Below the pieces are notes generated by a model. That model ran no database searches. It saw only the letters and a program-made list of their open reading frames with translations, and was not told the origin of the DNA. Positions 18,043-24,285 of a stretch of DNA of 24,285 nucleotides are shown here, one piece after another (positions within the stretch are counted from its first letter, which is position 1; every line of letters begins with the position of its first letter). Position numbers and translations under genes: made by a program. Origin of the DNA: Euryarchaeota archaeon UBA40 (GTDB lineage Archaea > Thermoplasmatota > Poseidoniia > Poseidoniales > Thalassarchaeaceae); NCBI GenBank assembly GCA_002506875.1, contig DAYJ01000066.1, positions 1-24,285 on the forward strand, written 5' to 3'.

Positions 18043-18060
18043 CAGCGATGACAGCGGCAG

Positions 18061-18648
18061 ATGATGGACGAGAACACCTCCTTTGATGGTGCAGCCTTCC
18101 TTCACTCCTACATCTTGGATCTCAAGAGTGCTCTTGAGGCAATTGATGAGGATACTGTGGCTACCTTAATCAGAATGGTTTTGGATACTCGATCCTCAGA
18201 TGGTAGCATCCACTTTCTAGGAAATGGCGGTAGTGCTGCAACTCCATCTCATAGTGCGGGAGATTGGTCTAAGGAGATCGGCATCCGAACAATTGCTCAT
18301 ACAGATAATACTGCGATGATGACTGCGTTTGCCAATGACTACGGATATGACCAGATCTTCATTGGTTCTCTTCGAACATTCCTTAGGCCGGGTGATCTTG
18401 TTATCGGATTTAGCGGGAGTGGCAACTCTCCCAACGTAATCAACGGTCTTGAATATGCGAAAGCGAATGGCGGCCGAACAGTTGGTGTAACGGGTAATTT
18501 GAACGGTGCCGGAGCAGGTCAGATTACGGATTATGCTGACCACCTCGTACACTTTGAAACCGAATCGATGGAGCGTATCGAGGATCTACAACTTGTGCTG
18601 AATCATATTGTGAAGGAATCCATCAAAGCGATGGACGCCTTGGAGTGA
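18061..18648 (+). CDS. gmhA: GmhA-like SIS-domain phosphosugar isomerase
   Basis: 195-residue SIS-domain protein of the GmhA (sedoheptulose-7-phosphate isomerase) group, which makes D-glycero-D-manno-heptose 7-phosphate. Seen: GNGGSAATPSH near 54-64, the family phosphate-binding loop with its histidine; NDYGYDQIF near 97-105; SGSGNSPN near 119-126; and a C-terminal helix with RIEDLQLVLNH. Compared with E. coli GmhA from memory, the first metal-site His is kept, the Glu four residues on is Asp, and in the C-terminal helix Gln172 is Glu while His180 is kept. The SIS isomerase group includes DiaA-like regulators, but the GmhB-like gene eight bases downstream favours a heptose or related sugar pathway. 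Tandem ATGs at 18061 and 18064 are both possible starts. The product may feed a cell-surface glycan. Confidence 0.82.
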   Translation: MMDENTSFDGAAFLHSYILDLKSALEAIDEDTVATLIRMVLDTRSSDGSIHFLGNGGSAATPSHSAGDWSKEIGIRTIAHTDNTAMMTAFANDYGYDQIFIGSLRTFLRPGDLVIGFSGSGNSPNVINGLEYAKANGGRTVGVTGNLNGAGAGQITDYADHLVHFETESMERIEDLQLVLNHIVKESIKAMDALE

Positions 18649-18655
18649 TGTCTGA

Positions 18656-19285
18656 ATGAGAGCACACCGTCATCGTGCGTCCTTGCTAGATCCTCTTGAT
18701 TTACCCAAACTTCCTGTTGCATGGGCCGGTCGGATTGCCTACCTGGATCGAGACGGTGTAATCAATATTGGAAAGGAGACATATGTCAATGATGTCAGTG
18801 AGGTAGAAATGCTGAGAGGTGCGGGCCAAGCGATTGGCCAACTTCGCCGAGCTGGCTTCAGGATTGTTATTTGCACAAATCAATCTCCAATCGGTCGTGG
18901 TTGGTGGGATCATGAAACATTAGCGAAAATTCATGATTACATCCAAGACAAACTGCTTGAAGAGGATGAGGATGCTTACCTCGATTTGATTCTATACAGT
19001 CCGTATGCTCCATGGTTGGGTGCTCATGCTCGTAAGGGAAATCCAGGGATGTTGGAAGCAGGTCGACAATTAATTGAGGCAGCAGAGAGTGGTCTACTAC
19101 TTGATGATGAATCGTTCATGGATGCCGATGCTTATGCGTCATCTGATTTCGATGAGACATCTAGTGTGATGGTAGGAGATCGAAGTGTCGATATGGAGGC
19201 GGCTGATGCCTTCGGAGTTCGTGGTATTCAGGTTGATGGAGCCTTTGGAGTCGCATCTGCAATCGATTCCATTTTGATGGGTTGA
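18656..19285 (+). CDS. gmhB: GmhB/HisB-N-like HAD phosphatase without the zinc loop
   Basis: 209-residue HAD-superfamily phosphatase of the histidinol-phosphatase/heptose-bisphosphatase group. Motif I is YLDRDGVIN at 29-37 with nucleophile Asp31 and acid Asp33. Motif II is CTNQS at 73-77. Arg126-Lys127 supply the motif III basic residue, and motif IV is VGDRSVDMEAA at 173-183. True GmhB has a loop with Cys/His zinc ligands between motifs II and III; here that loop reads SPYAPWLGAHARKG (115-128) with no cysteine. A 25-residue N-terminal lead precedes the first strand. Pairing with gmhA suggests heptose 1,7-bisphosphate as the substrate, which is inference; another sugar phosphate is possible. 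No heptose kinase or nucleotidyltransferase is seen nearby. The tiaS start follows five bases after the stop. Confidence 0.8.
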   Translation: MRAHRHRASLLDPLDLPKLPVAWAGRIAYLDRDGVINIGKETYVNDVSEVEMLRGAGQAIGQLRRAGFRIVICTNQSPIGRGWWDHETLAKIHDYIQDKLLEEDEDAYLDLILYSPYAPWLGAHARKGNPGMLEAGRQLIEAAESGLLLDDESFMDADAYASSDFDETSSVMVGDRSVDMEAADAFGVRGIQVDGAFGVASAIDSILMG

Positions 19286-19290
19286 GATAA

Positions 19291-20505
19291 ATGCCCCTCT
19301 TCATCGGAATCGATGACACTGATCATCCAAATGGTGGATGTACGACGTGGACATCTCAGGTTCTTGCCCAACTTATTGAAGCGGCAGGTGCTGAGATTCT
19401 TGAGCGTCGATTGGTTCGTCTCTGGCCATTTGCTCCAAGAAGAACAAGAGGTAATGGAGCTGTTTGTTTAGTAGTGGGTACCGACAACACGCCATCTATT
19501 CTTGAAGTGGTGAGTAGTTGGTTCAATTCGCTTCTTGATGAACTGAAGAAAGTCGACAGTTCGTCTCATGCTCGTCCTGGATTAGTTGTTCTCAAAGAGC
19601 AATATTCTGATGATGCATATTGGGAAGCAGTTCGACAGGAAGTTGCTCACTCAAGCTTGGTGGGGGATATGAGTAATTGTCTATTGTATCTTCATCATCC
19701 AGAGGGTAAGGATGGATTGATTGGTGCATTGGCTGCAGCCTCTTGGATGCCTAAAGAATCAGTTACTTGGGAGGCTATTGCATGGAGAATAGAATCTCGA
19801 TGGGGATCGCCCAGGGAGGTGTCCTCAACCTGTCTCGAACTTCTCGAAGAGTCCCATCCTGATACTTTCATGAATCGAGACCCAACCCGTGGACACGGAA
19901 TGATTGCTCCCCGTTCGCCATGCCCAGTTCTATTTGGGATTCGGGCTCGTACTGAGCAGTCTGCTTTGGTCGCAATAGAGGATATTTTGTCTTCTGAGGG
20001 AGTTGAATCTGCTGAGGATTATGCAGTCTTTAAGACAAACCAATGCAGTGATGATCATCTCCTAGGCCCGTTGAAGATTACAACGATAATGCACCCTAGA
20101 GTTCATCGTGGAGGTCATGTGACTGTCGCAACTATATCTGAGAATGGTCCGCTTCTTATTCGCTGCTTCAAGGAAGGAGGCCGTCTCAACAATGCCGTTG
20201 CTGCACTTGAACCGGGTGATATTGTAGAGGTACTTGGACTTCAATCACCAGATGGTGAATTACACCTCGAACGGATGCGTACAATTACTCTTGTTCCAAG
20301 AAACCTAAGCCGTCCTTTGTGTAAATGTGGAATCAGATATCGTTCGTCGGGTCGCAATAGTACATTGAGGTGCAAAGAATGTGGTTCAACATCTCTACGT
20401 CGTTGGTCTGCTCAGATAATCAGCCCTTCAGGATGGGTGGAGCCGTCAGCTGATCAACGGCGACATCTTGCAAAGCCTGTCGCATGGATGGGAAGCATTG
20501 ATTGA
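19291..20505 (+). CDS. tiaS: tRNA(Ile2) 2-agmatinylcytidine synthetase TiaS
   Basis: 404-residue enzyme that ATP-dependently joins agmatine to C34 of the CAU-anticodon tRNA-Ile so that it reads AUA; an archaea-specific modification. Seen: N-terminal IGIDDTDHPNGGCTTW (about 5-20), RLWPFAPRRTRGNGA (about 43-57), a GKDGLIGALAAAS block near 145-157, then HRGGHVTVATISENGP starting an OB-fold near 270. A C-terminal zinc ribbon has cysteines at 344, 346, 361 and 364. Length and domain order match the family. It begins five bases after the HAD gene, so it is probably in the same transcript despite an unrelated function. Its presence implies a tRNA-Ile(CAU) gene elsewhere in the genome. Confidence 0.95.
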   Translation: MPLFIGIDDTDHPNGGCTTWTSQVLAQLIEAAGAEILERRLVRLWPFAPRRTRGNGAVCLVVGTDNTPSILEVVSSWFNSLLDELKKVDSSSHARPGLVVLKEQYSDDAYWEAVRQEVAHSSLVGDMSNCLLYLHHPEGKDGLIGALAAASWMPKESVTWEAIAWRIESRWGSPREVSSTCLELLEESHPDTFMNRDPTRGHGMIAPRSPCPVLFGIRARTEQSALVAIEDILSSEGVESAEDYAVFKTNQCSDDHLLGPLKITTIMHPRVHRGGHVTVATISENGPLLIRCFKEGGRLNNAVAALEPGDIVEVLGLQSPDGELHLERMRTITLVPRNLSRPLCKCGIRYRSSGRNSTLRCKECGSTSLRRWSAQIISPSGWVEPSADQRRHLAKPVAWMGSID

Positions 20506-20526
20506 TGGTTTGCTCTATCGCAATGC

Positions 20527-20784
20527 ATGGAACCTGAGACAATCGGCATCGTTGGTATGCTTCTAATCACTCTTGGTCTGCTCTATGTCATCATGAGGAT
20601 GCGTTCGAAGAACATGGAGGAGAACTCTGCACTTAATCAGCCAATTGTTGCGGGGGAGGATGAAATCGGGGGTGCTGCCATCGACCCTTCTCAGTTTGAT
20701 GAACCAGATGAGGCTACACTGGACATGCTTGGTGAGATGCTTGAAGAAGCCGCCGAGGCTCAAGGAATGATCTACGAGGAATGA
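20527..20784 (+). CDS. Small membrane protein with acidic tail, function unknown
   Basis: 85 residues. One transmembrane helix at about 4-24 is followed by a short basic patch (RMRSK) and a strongly acidic, probably cytoplasmic tail with many Asp/Glu. The positive-inside rule would place the tail in the cytoplasm. It starts 22 bases after tiaS and is likely its operon neighbour. Its last 13 bases overlap the end of the convergent RadB-like gene. No homologue comes to mind. Coding status rests on a clean ATG, a well-formed helix and fit with its neighbours. Confidence 0.65.
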   Translation: MEPETIGIVGMLLITLGLLYVIMRMRSKNMEENSALNQPIVAGEDEIGGAAIDPSQFDEPDEATLDMLGEMLEEAAEAQGMIYEE

Positions 20785-21356
20785 ACTCGGATTTCGAACA
20801 TCCCATCCCTCAGTAGGAGAGTGTATTTCTGTCCGGGTGTAACCAAATTCCTCTTATCATCTGTGATATCTTGTCTCGTGAGCCTCCAAACTTCTTCAAT
20901 ATCACAGCCGCTACGCATTGCCCATTCATCTTCGCCGCTGGCATCAGCGTATAATGCCGAAGTGACAATGACAATGGTTTGTTCATTGCAGATTTCAAGA
21001 ACACGCGATAGCATCTGTTTCACTTGTGAATCAGCACGCCCACTACGACCCGCCCAATCATCGATTACGATATGAGTCAAACTATCCAGTCCAAGAATTA
21101 GTTCGATTGATTCCTCAAGTCCACGGCCAATATGTTCGCCAAAAGATCCAGCATGGAAACGTGAGAGTGCAGTTACAGGCAAATCTCCGAATACTGCTGA
21201 AAGGCGATCTGGATGAGGCATGTCTCTGCCTACCCAGAGTACTCTGCCGTTGGCTTTCAGTCCACTATGAACTAACTGGAGTGCTAGTGTAGTTGAACCA
21301 GCACCGGGTTCTGCTGCTATATGCAGGAATCGCCCGTGCTCAGGTAGGTCCGTCAT
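20772..21356 (-). CDS. RadB/RecA-superfamily ATPase-like protein lacking the P-loop lysine
   Basis: 194 residues with the layout of a minimal RecA core such as archaeal RadB, a recombination mediator that works beside RadA. The P-loop region reads EPGAGSTTLALQL at 16-28, so position 21 is Ser where the Walker A lysine should be. The strand after helix A gives WVGRDMPHPDRL (41-52), aligning with the family's YIDTE...P-E-R but with Asp for the catalytic Glu. Walker B is HIVIDDW at 95-101, and VIVTSALYADA (129-139) matches the RadB VTNQVY strand. The C-terminal strands end in a LLLRDGMFEI block. The start is ATG 21356; a TTG one codon upstream is less likely. KaiC-like proteins are the alternative. 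Loss of both ATPase residues suggests a non-hydrolysing paralogue, which is inference. Confidence 0.72.
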   Translation of the reverse strand: MTDLPEHGRFLHIAAEPGAGSTTLALQLVHSGLKANGRVLWVGRDMPHPDRLSAVFGDLPVTALSRFHAGSFGEHIGRGLEESIELILGLDSLTHIVIDDWAGRSGRADSQVKQMLSRVLEICNEQTIVIVTSALYADASGEDEWAMRSGCDIEEVWRLTRQDITDDKRNLVTPGQKYTLLLRDGMFEIRVHSS

Positions 21357-21436
21357 CAAACATCCCTAGTGCTTCAGGTCAATGAGCCGTTCGGCACTCC
21401 GTCATCCCTATACGCTTGAGCCATCCAACAGGCTTC

Positions 21437-21670
21437 ATGGGTGAAGCATTGCCGCCGAAGCCAGGCGAACGGATTCCACGTAGGTCTCCACCTGACTTTG
21501 AAGAACTCGATGAGAGCCATAGTGTCATGAGTGGTATCATGCATGGGGGTCTGCTCAACGTTGCTGTCAAGGATGTAAATCAGTACGGACCTCATGCCAT
21601 GATTGCACTTCTGGGCATTGTATCCGGAATTACTGGGCTTCTTCTACTTCTAATGTGGAAACTCACCTGA
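21437..21670 (+). CDS. Small protein with C-terminal membrane anchor, function unknown
   Basis: 77 residues from ATG 21437; a TTG at 21416 would add seven. The N-terminal half is polar, with Pro/Arg-rich (about 6-19) and acidic (20-28) parts. A Gly/His segment follows (MSGIMHGG), and a single hydrophobic helix at about 54-74 ends only three residues before the C terminus (KLT). This is tail-anchored topology, the client type of Get3/TRC40 systems, and an ArsA/Get3-like gene is in the same window; the connection is speculative. It is divergent from the RadB-like gene and overlaps the end of the convergent Dph6-like gene by eight bases. No family recognised. Confidence 0.6.
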   Translation: MGEALPPKPGERIPRRSPPDFEELDESHSVMSGIMHGGLLNVAVKDVNQYGPHAMIALLGIVSGITGLLLLLMWKLT

Positions 21671-22430
21671 TTGATGCGTGTGTAATGCGAATTCGGCCAC
21701 TCTGTCGTTTCCAATGGTTTTCAATCGTCCATGTCAAGGGTTTGAACCAAGGGGCGGCAAGAACAGATGTTTCGAATTCTCCTCCTTCACCATCGATATT
21801 CAACCCATTTGTCTTGTTCAAATGGATAAGCATCTCCAAGGTCTCTTCGTTGAGTTTCTTTCCGAGCCATTCCTCATCTAACCCTTCAGCAGCTACGGCA
21901 GAGAATCGGACATCAAAATCTGCCTCGAGAAGATTCCGCATGTGCCTTTCTGCAGGCATGTGCCAGAGTGGACTGAATGAATGGATTCCAAGACGTTCCG
22001 CCATGCAATCAATCCGTGTACGTTGGTAATCTGAGCGGAGAGCACCAGATACGATGCCTTGGATTGGTCGATTAGGAGTAGCACGTTTGATGTCCGGCCA
22101 TGGCCAATCTTCAGGCCACATAGCAGCAGCCTGATTCTGTCGAGACCAAGTATTGGATCGAGGCCAAGATGAACCTGCTACGAATGGAATGAGTGCCTGT
22201 TCGAGTGAATCAGTACCATCTTCCTCTTCTTGGAGAATTGGGAGCCAGGGGATGTTGGCGGCCGCTGCTTGGAGGCCAGCCATGGCTGTGCCTTCCAGCT
22301 GGTACATCATCGAATCCTCGCTTGTGACTCGAAGCGTGATAATTAGACGAACATTCCATCCCTTCATAATGGCCCACCAGACGGCGTATGAGGAATCCTT
22401 TCCTCCCGAAGAAAGCACTGCAACATCCAT
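21663..22430 (-). CDS. dph6: Dph6-like diphthine--ammonia ligase (PP-loop ATPase)
   Basis: 255-residue PP-loop adenylating enzyme of the MJ0570/Dph6 family, which amidates diphthine on elongation factor 2 in the last step of diphthamide synthesis. Seen: PP-loop SSGGKDSSYA at 7-16, GIVSGALRSDYQRTRID near 125-141 (the family's G-A-x-x-S-x-Y-Q block), FSPLWH near 152-157, and a C-terminal motif GEGGEFETSV. It is longer than typical archaeal members of about 220-230 residues because of a Trp- and Pro-rich insertion at about 85-123 (Trp at 89, 95, 105, 109, 111). The start ATG 22430 places the PP-loop at the expected position. It faces psmA across 93 bases. Biochemical role is by homology. Confidence 0.87.
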   Translation of the reverse strand: MDVAVLSSGGKDSSYAVWWAIMKGWNVRLIITLRVTSEDSMMYQLEGTAMAGLQAAAANIPWLPILQEEEDGTDSLEQALIPFVAGSSWPRSNTWSRQNQAAAMWPEDWPWPDIKRATPNRPIQGIVSGALRSDYQRTRIDCMAERLGIHSFSPLWHMPAERHMRNLLEADFDVRFSAVAAEGLDEEWLGKKLNEETLEMLIHLNKTNGLNIDGEGGEFETSVLAAPWFKPLTWTIENHWKRQSGRIRITHASIR

Positions 22431-22511
22431 CTTTTCTGCATCCTAAGGTCGGCTCGCTCATAGCCATGGGTCGAATGAAGGTTCATAAGAGGTCGACCGG
22501 AGGTCAAGATT

Positions 22512-22516
22512 GGAGG
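22512..22516 (+). promoter_or_regulatory. Shine-Dalgarno sequence of psmA
   Basis: GGAGG ends seven bases before ATG 22524, the best ribosome-binding site in the window, and decides the start. An AT-rich TTCATAAG at 22482-22489 may be the promoter, in which case the leader would be very short. Confidence 0.6.
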
Positions 22517-22523
22517 CGAACTG

Positions 22524-23243
22524 ATGCAACCGAGCGGACGAGGATACGACCATGGAGTGAGCACATTCAGTCCGGATGGACGACTTTACCAGGTGGAGTA
22601 TGCGAGGGAGTCAGTCAAGCGGGGTACTACTACCGTTGGTCTGAAGTATCGTGATGGAGTAGTTCTGATAGTTGACAAGAGGATTACGAGCAAGCTAATC
22701 AACGTCGATTCTATTGAAAAGATGTACAAGATTGACGAACATATTGGATTCACCACTTCTGGTCTTGTCGCAGATGCTCGACAACTCGTAGACAGGGCTC
22801 GAGTCACCTGTCAGGTCAACCGTATGACCTATTCTGATGCTATTCCTGTTACCACCTTGGTGAAGAAGATGTGCGATCACATGCAGTCCTTCACACAGTA
22901 TGGAGGAGCACGCCCGTTTGGAACTGCTCTTCTGATTGCAGGTGTCGATGACGAAGGTATCCATCTGTATGAGACGGACCCGTCTGGCGCATACCAGTCC
23001 TATGAAGCCGGTGCCATCGGACGAGGTCGTTCAACAGTTGTTGATGCCTTTGAGGCCAATTGGAAGCCAAACATGACCCTCAATGCGGCCATCAAACTCG
23101 GTCTAGAGTCACTGCGTGAGTCTCTTGATGAGGAACTCAACACGGAAGCAGTCGAGATTGCAGCCGTAACTGCTGATGGGTATGCCAAGTTATCTTCGGA
23201 TGATACTGTGAAGCACATTGGCAAACTAAAGCCACTTGAGTGA
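22524..23243 (+). CDS. psmA: Proteasome alpha subunit
   Basis: 239-residue alpha subunit of the 20S proteasome; seven copies form each outer ring and gate entry. The N-terminal alpha signature YDHGVSTFSPDGRLYQVEYA begins at residue 8, followed by H0-helix sequence; no catalytic threonine, as expected. Lys66 in SIEKMYK is at the position of the T. acidophilum pocket lysine that receives the HbYX tail of the PAN/AAA activator, so activator docking looks intact. The gate motif Tyr8-Asp9-Arg10 of archaeal alphas reads Tyr-Asp-His here. SGLVADAR and TQYGGARPFG are further family blocks. A strong GGAGG precedes the ATG. The SBDS gene follows after 39 bases, a pairing conserved in archaea where proteasome, SBDS and exosome genes cluster. 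Confidence 0.97.
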   Translation: MQPSGRGYDHGVSTFSPDGRLYQVEYARESVKRGTTTVGLKYRDGVVLIVDKRITSKLINVDSIEKMYKIDEHIGFTTSGLVADARQLVDRARVTCQVNRMTYSDAIPVTTLVKKMCDHMQSFTQYGGARPFGTALLIAGVDDEGIHLYETDPSGAYQSYEAGAIGRGRSTVVDAFEANWKPNMTLNAAIKLGLESLRESLDEELNTEAVEIAAVTADGYAKLSSDDTVKHIGKLKPLE

Positions 23244-23282
23244 CCGTCACATCCATCTTCTGTCTCTGTTTAGAGTTACACG

Positions 23283-23981
23283 ATGGTCAGCCTTGATGAC
23301 GCTATTCTAGCTCGATTTGAGCGAAACGGACTTCGCTTTGAGATTCTAATTAATCCGGATCTTGTTGATGCCCATCGAAATGATCCTCAGAGTGTCGAAC
23401 TCGATGAGTTGTTGGCAACTGACGAAGTTTGGTTAGATGCACGGGGTGGGGAGCGACCGACTGTAGAACAGATTGAGGCCGCATTCGGTACTAATGATTT
23501 GAGGGGCTGTGTCGATCGTATTTTGCTGGACGGTGCAATCCAACTTACAACAGTTCAGAGAAAGGCGCGAATTGAAACCTTGAGGACTTCCATCATCCAT
23601 AGTATTGCATCAACTGCCATTGACCCTCGATCGAAGTTACCTCATCCACCATCAAGGATCGAAAATGCCCTTGAGGAATGCCGATACAGTGTTGATCCAT
23701 TTCTTCCTCTAGAACGTCAAGTAAACGATGCTGTTCAGATGATGCGTCCTTTAATTCCCTTGAAATTCGCTACAGCACGTCTTGCATTCAAGGTTCCAGG
23801 GGCTCAATATGGAGCTGTTCAGAAGATTCTCCGGGGTCTAATGGTTAAGGAAGAATGGCTTAGCAATGGTGATTGGGCTTGTGTCGTTGAAATTCCAGCC
23901 GGAGGAAAGGTGGATTTGATGGCCGAAGTAGCGAAACGTTCTCCAGATTCCGATGTGAAAGTTATCGATGAGGGTTCTTGA
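23283..23981 (+). CDS. sdo1: Ribosome maturation protein, SBDS/SDO1 family
   Basis: 232-residue SBDS homologue. The eukaryotic counterpart, with EFL1, releases eIF6 from the 60S subunit; archaeal members are thought to act on 50S maturation. Seen: N-terminal FYSH-type domain with FEILINPD at 18-25 and AIQLTTVQRKAR near 85-96. The strongest signature is AIDPRSKLPHPPSRIENALEE near 110-130, followed by VDPFLPLERQ and a C-terminal ferredoxin-like domain with RPLIPLKFA. Length is normal. It follows psmA on the same strand. In many archaea exosome genes (rrp4, rrp41) come next; here the next gene is on the opposite strand and ends five bases away, so the cluster is interrupted. Confidence 0.95.
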   Translation: MVSLDDAILARFERNGLRFEILINPDLVDAHRNDPQSVELDELLATDEVWLDARGGERPTVEQIEAAFGTNDLRGCVDRILLDGAIQLTTVQRKARIETLRTSIIHSIASTAIDPRSKLPHPPSRIENALEECRYSVDPFLPLERQVNDAVQMMRPLIPLKFATARLAFKVPGAQYGAVQKILRGLMVKEEWLSNGDWACVVEIPAGGKVDLMAEVAKRSPDSDVKVIDEGS

Positions 23982-23986
23982 GCATC

Positions 23987-24285
23987 TCAGTGGCAAGATA
24001 CTCCATATTTCTTCAATCGCCAGTAGTTGTATGGCCAAGGTGTCAAGAAACCGACAACTAGCATTGGGATTACAGCCCTTGGGTCTAATCCAAGTTGTCC
24101 GCCAGTATAGATTAAATCAGTGATTTCCATCGCGATTTCCATCATCAGCATTGAAATGAATGACATGCCGAATGCTGTTGAAATTGCATTCCTAAGGTCC
24201 ATTTGACCACGGACAAGGATCGCAGTTTCTAACATCACACTCGTTGCTAAACCATTGATTAGAGGTAACATAAACAAGAATATGA
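23987..24285 (-). CDS. Membrane protein, 3' part only (possible DUF4396 family)
   Basis: The reading frame stays open to the right edge, so the N terminus is probably outside the window. An ATG at 24271 exists, but starting there would give only 94 residues. Visible are hydrophobic segments in LPLINGLATSVMLETAIL, GMSFISMLMMEIAMEITDLI and VIPMLVVGFLTPWPYNYW, ending in a basic tail (RLKKYG). The pattern of a Met/Glu-rich helix followed by a late helix ending P-x-N-Y-W-x-x-K resembles DUF4396 membrane proteins as I remember them, which are uncharacterised. The family label is tentative. It converges on SBDS with a five-base gap. Confidence 0.6.
   Translation of the reverse strand, partial: IFLFMLPLINGLATSVMLETAILVRGQMDLRNAISTAFGMSFISMLMMEIAMEITDLIYTGGQLGLDPRAVIPMLVVGFLTPWPYNYWRLKKYGVSCH

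Noticed and set aside
18012..18077. GTG 18077 start for the sortase-like gene
   Set aside because: It would overlap the divergent gmhA start, adds Cys-rich non-hydrophobic residues and covers the only promoter-like element; kept as an alternative only.
22466..22654. Possible short gene starting at ATG 22466 before psmA
   Set aside because: It runs through the psmA start in another frame, is very basic and Trp/Arg-rich, and has no ribosome-binding site as good as the GGAGG of psmA.
1..24285. tRNA, rRNA, CRISPR, insertion sequence, attachment site or prophage
   Set aside because: I looked for cloverleaf-type arms, regularly spaced direct repeats, terminal inverted repeats and transposase or integrase motifs, by eye on both strands, and found none. 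Spacers are too short for most of these.

Overview
The window reads as a compact archaeal chromosome segment. Diagnostic genes are SRP54, the RFC large subunit, archaeal/eukaryotic-type glycyl-tRNA synthetase, TiaS, a 20S proteasome alpha subunit, an SBDS/SDO1 homologue, an Lhr-type helicase and an archaeosortase-like protein. Moderate GC, very short spacers, divergent protein families and this gene mix suggest a planktonic Thermoplasmatota lineage such as Marine Group II (Ca. Poseidoniales). That placement is inference; no rRNA gene is present to test it. I see no tRNA or rRNA genes, insertion sequences, prophage, CRISPR array or integration sites. No stretch over 300 bases lacks a gene; the longest spacer is about 205 bases, at 11563-11767. 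Bases 1-37 show nothing recognisable.

Layout. 38-2676 (minus): an ArsA/Get3-like ATPase with a C-terminal HSP20-like domain, followed by SRP54. Both belong to protein-targeting families. 2753-8288 (plus): a polytopic membrane protein, a zinc-ribbon/transmembrane/transglutaminase-like protein, then the potassium uptake pair TrkA and TrkH. 8293-11562 (minus): glyS and rfcL, almost touching. 11768-17071 (plus): a 1767-residue Lhr-family helicase with a C-terminal half of roughly 900 residues. 17046-18011 (minus): an archaeosortase/exosortase-like membrane protein, divergent from a plus-strand run at 18061-20784 of a GmhA-like sugar-phosphate isomerase, a GmhB-like HAD phosphatase, TiaS and a small membrane protein. 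20772-21356 (minus): a RecA/RadB-like ATPase without the P-loop lysine. 21437-21670 (plus): a small C-terminally anchored protein. 21663-22430 (minus): a Dph6-like enzyme. 22524-23981 (plus): proteasome alpha and SBDS. 23987 to the right edge (minus): a membrane protein that runs off the window.

How the genes work together. Most of the window is housekeeping: co-translational targeting, DNA replication and repair, tRNA charging and wobble modification, diphthamide synthesis, proteolysis and ribosome maturation. The parts that look lineage-specific are surface-related or altered enzymes. They are the archaeosortase-like gene facing two sugar-phosphate genes, the membrane transglutaminase-like protein with an altered triad, the RecA-like protein with an altered P-loop, and the very long Lhr. 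Convergent genes repeatedly end within a few bases of each other or overlap, so the region has almost no spare 3' sequence.
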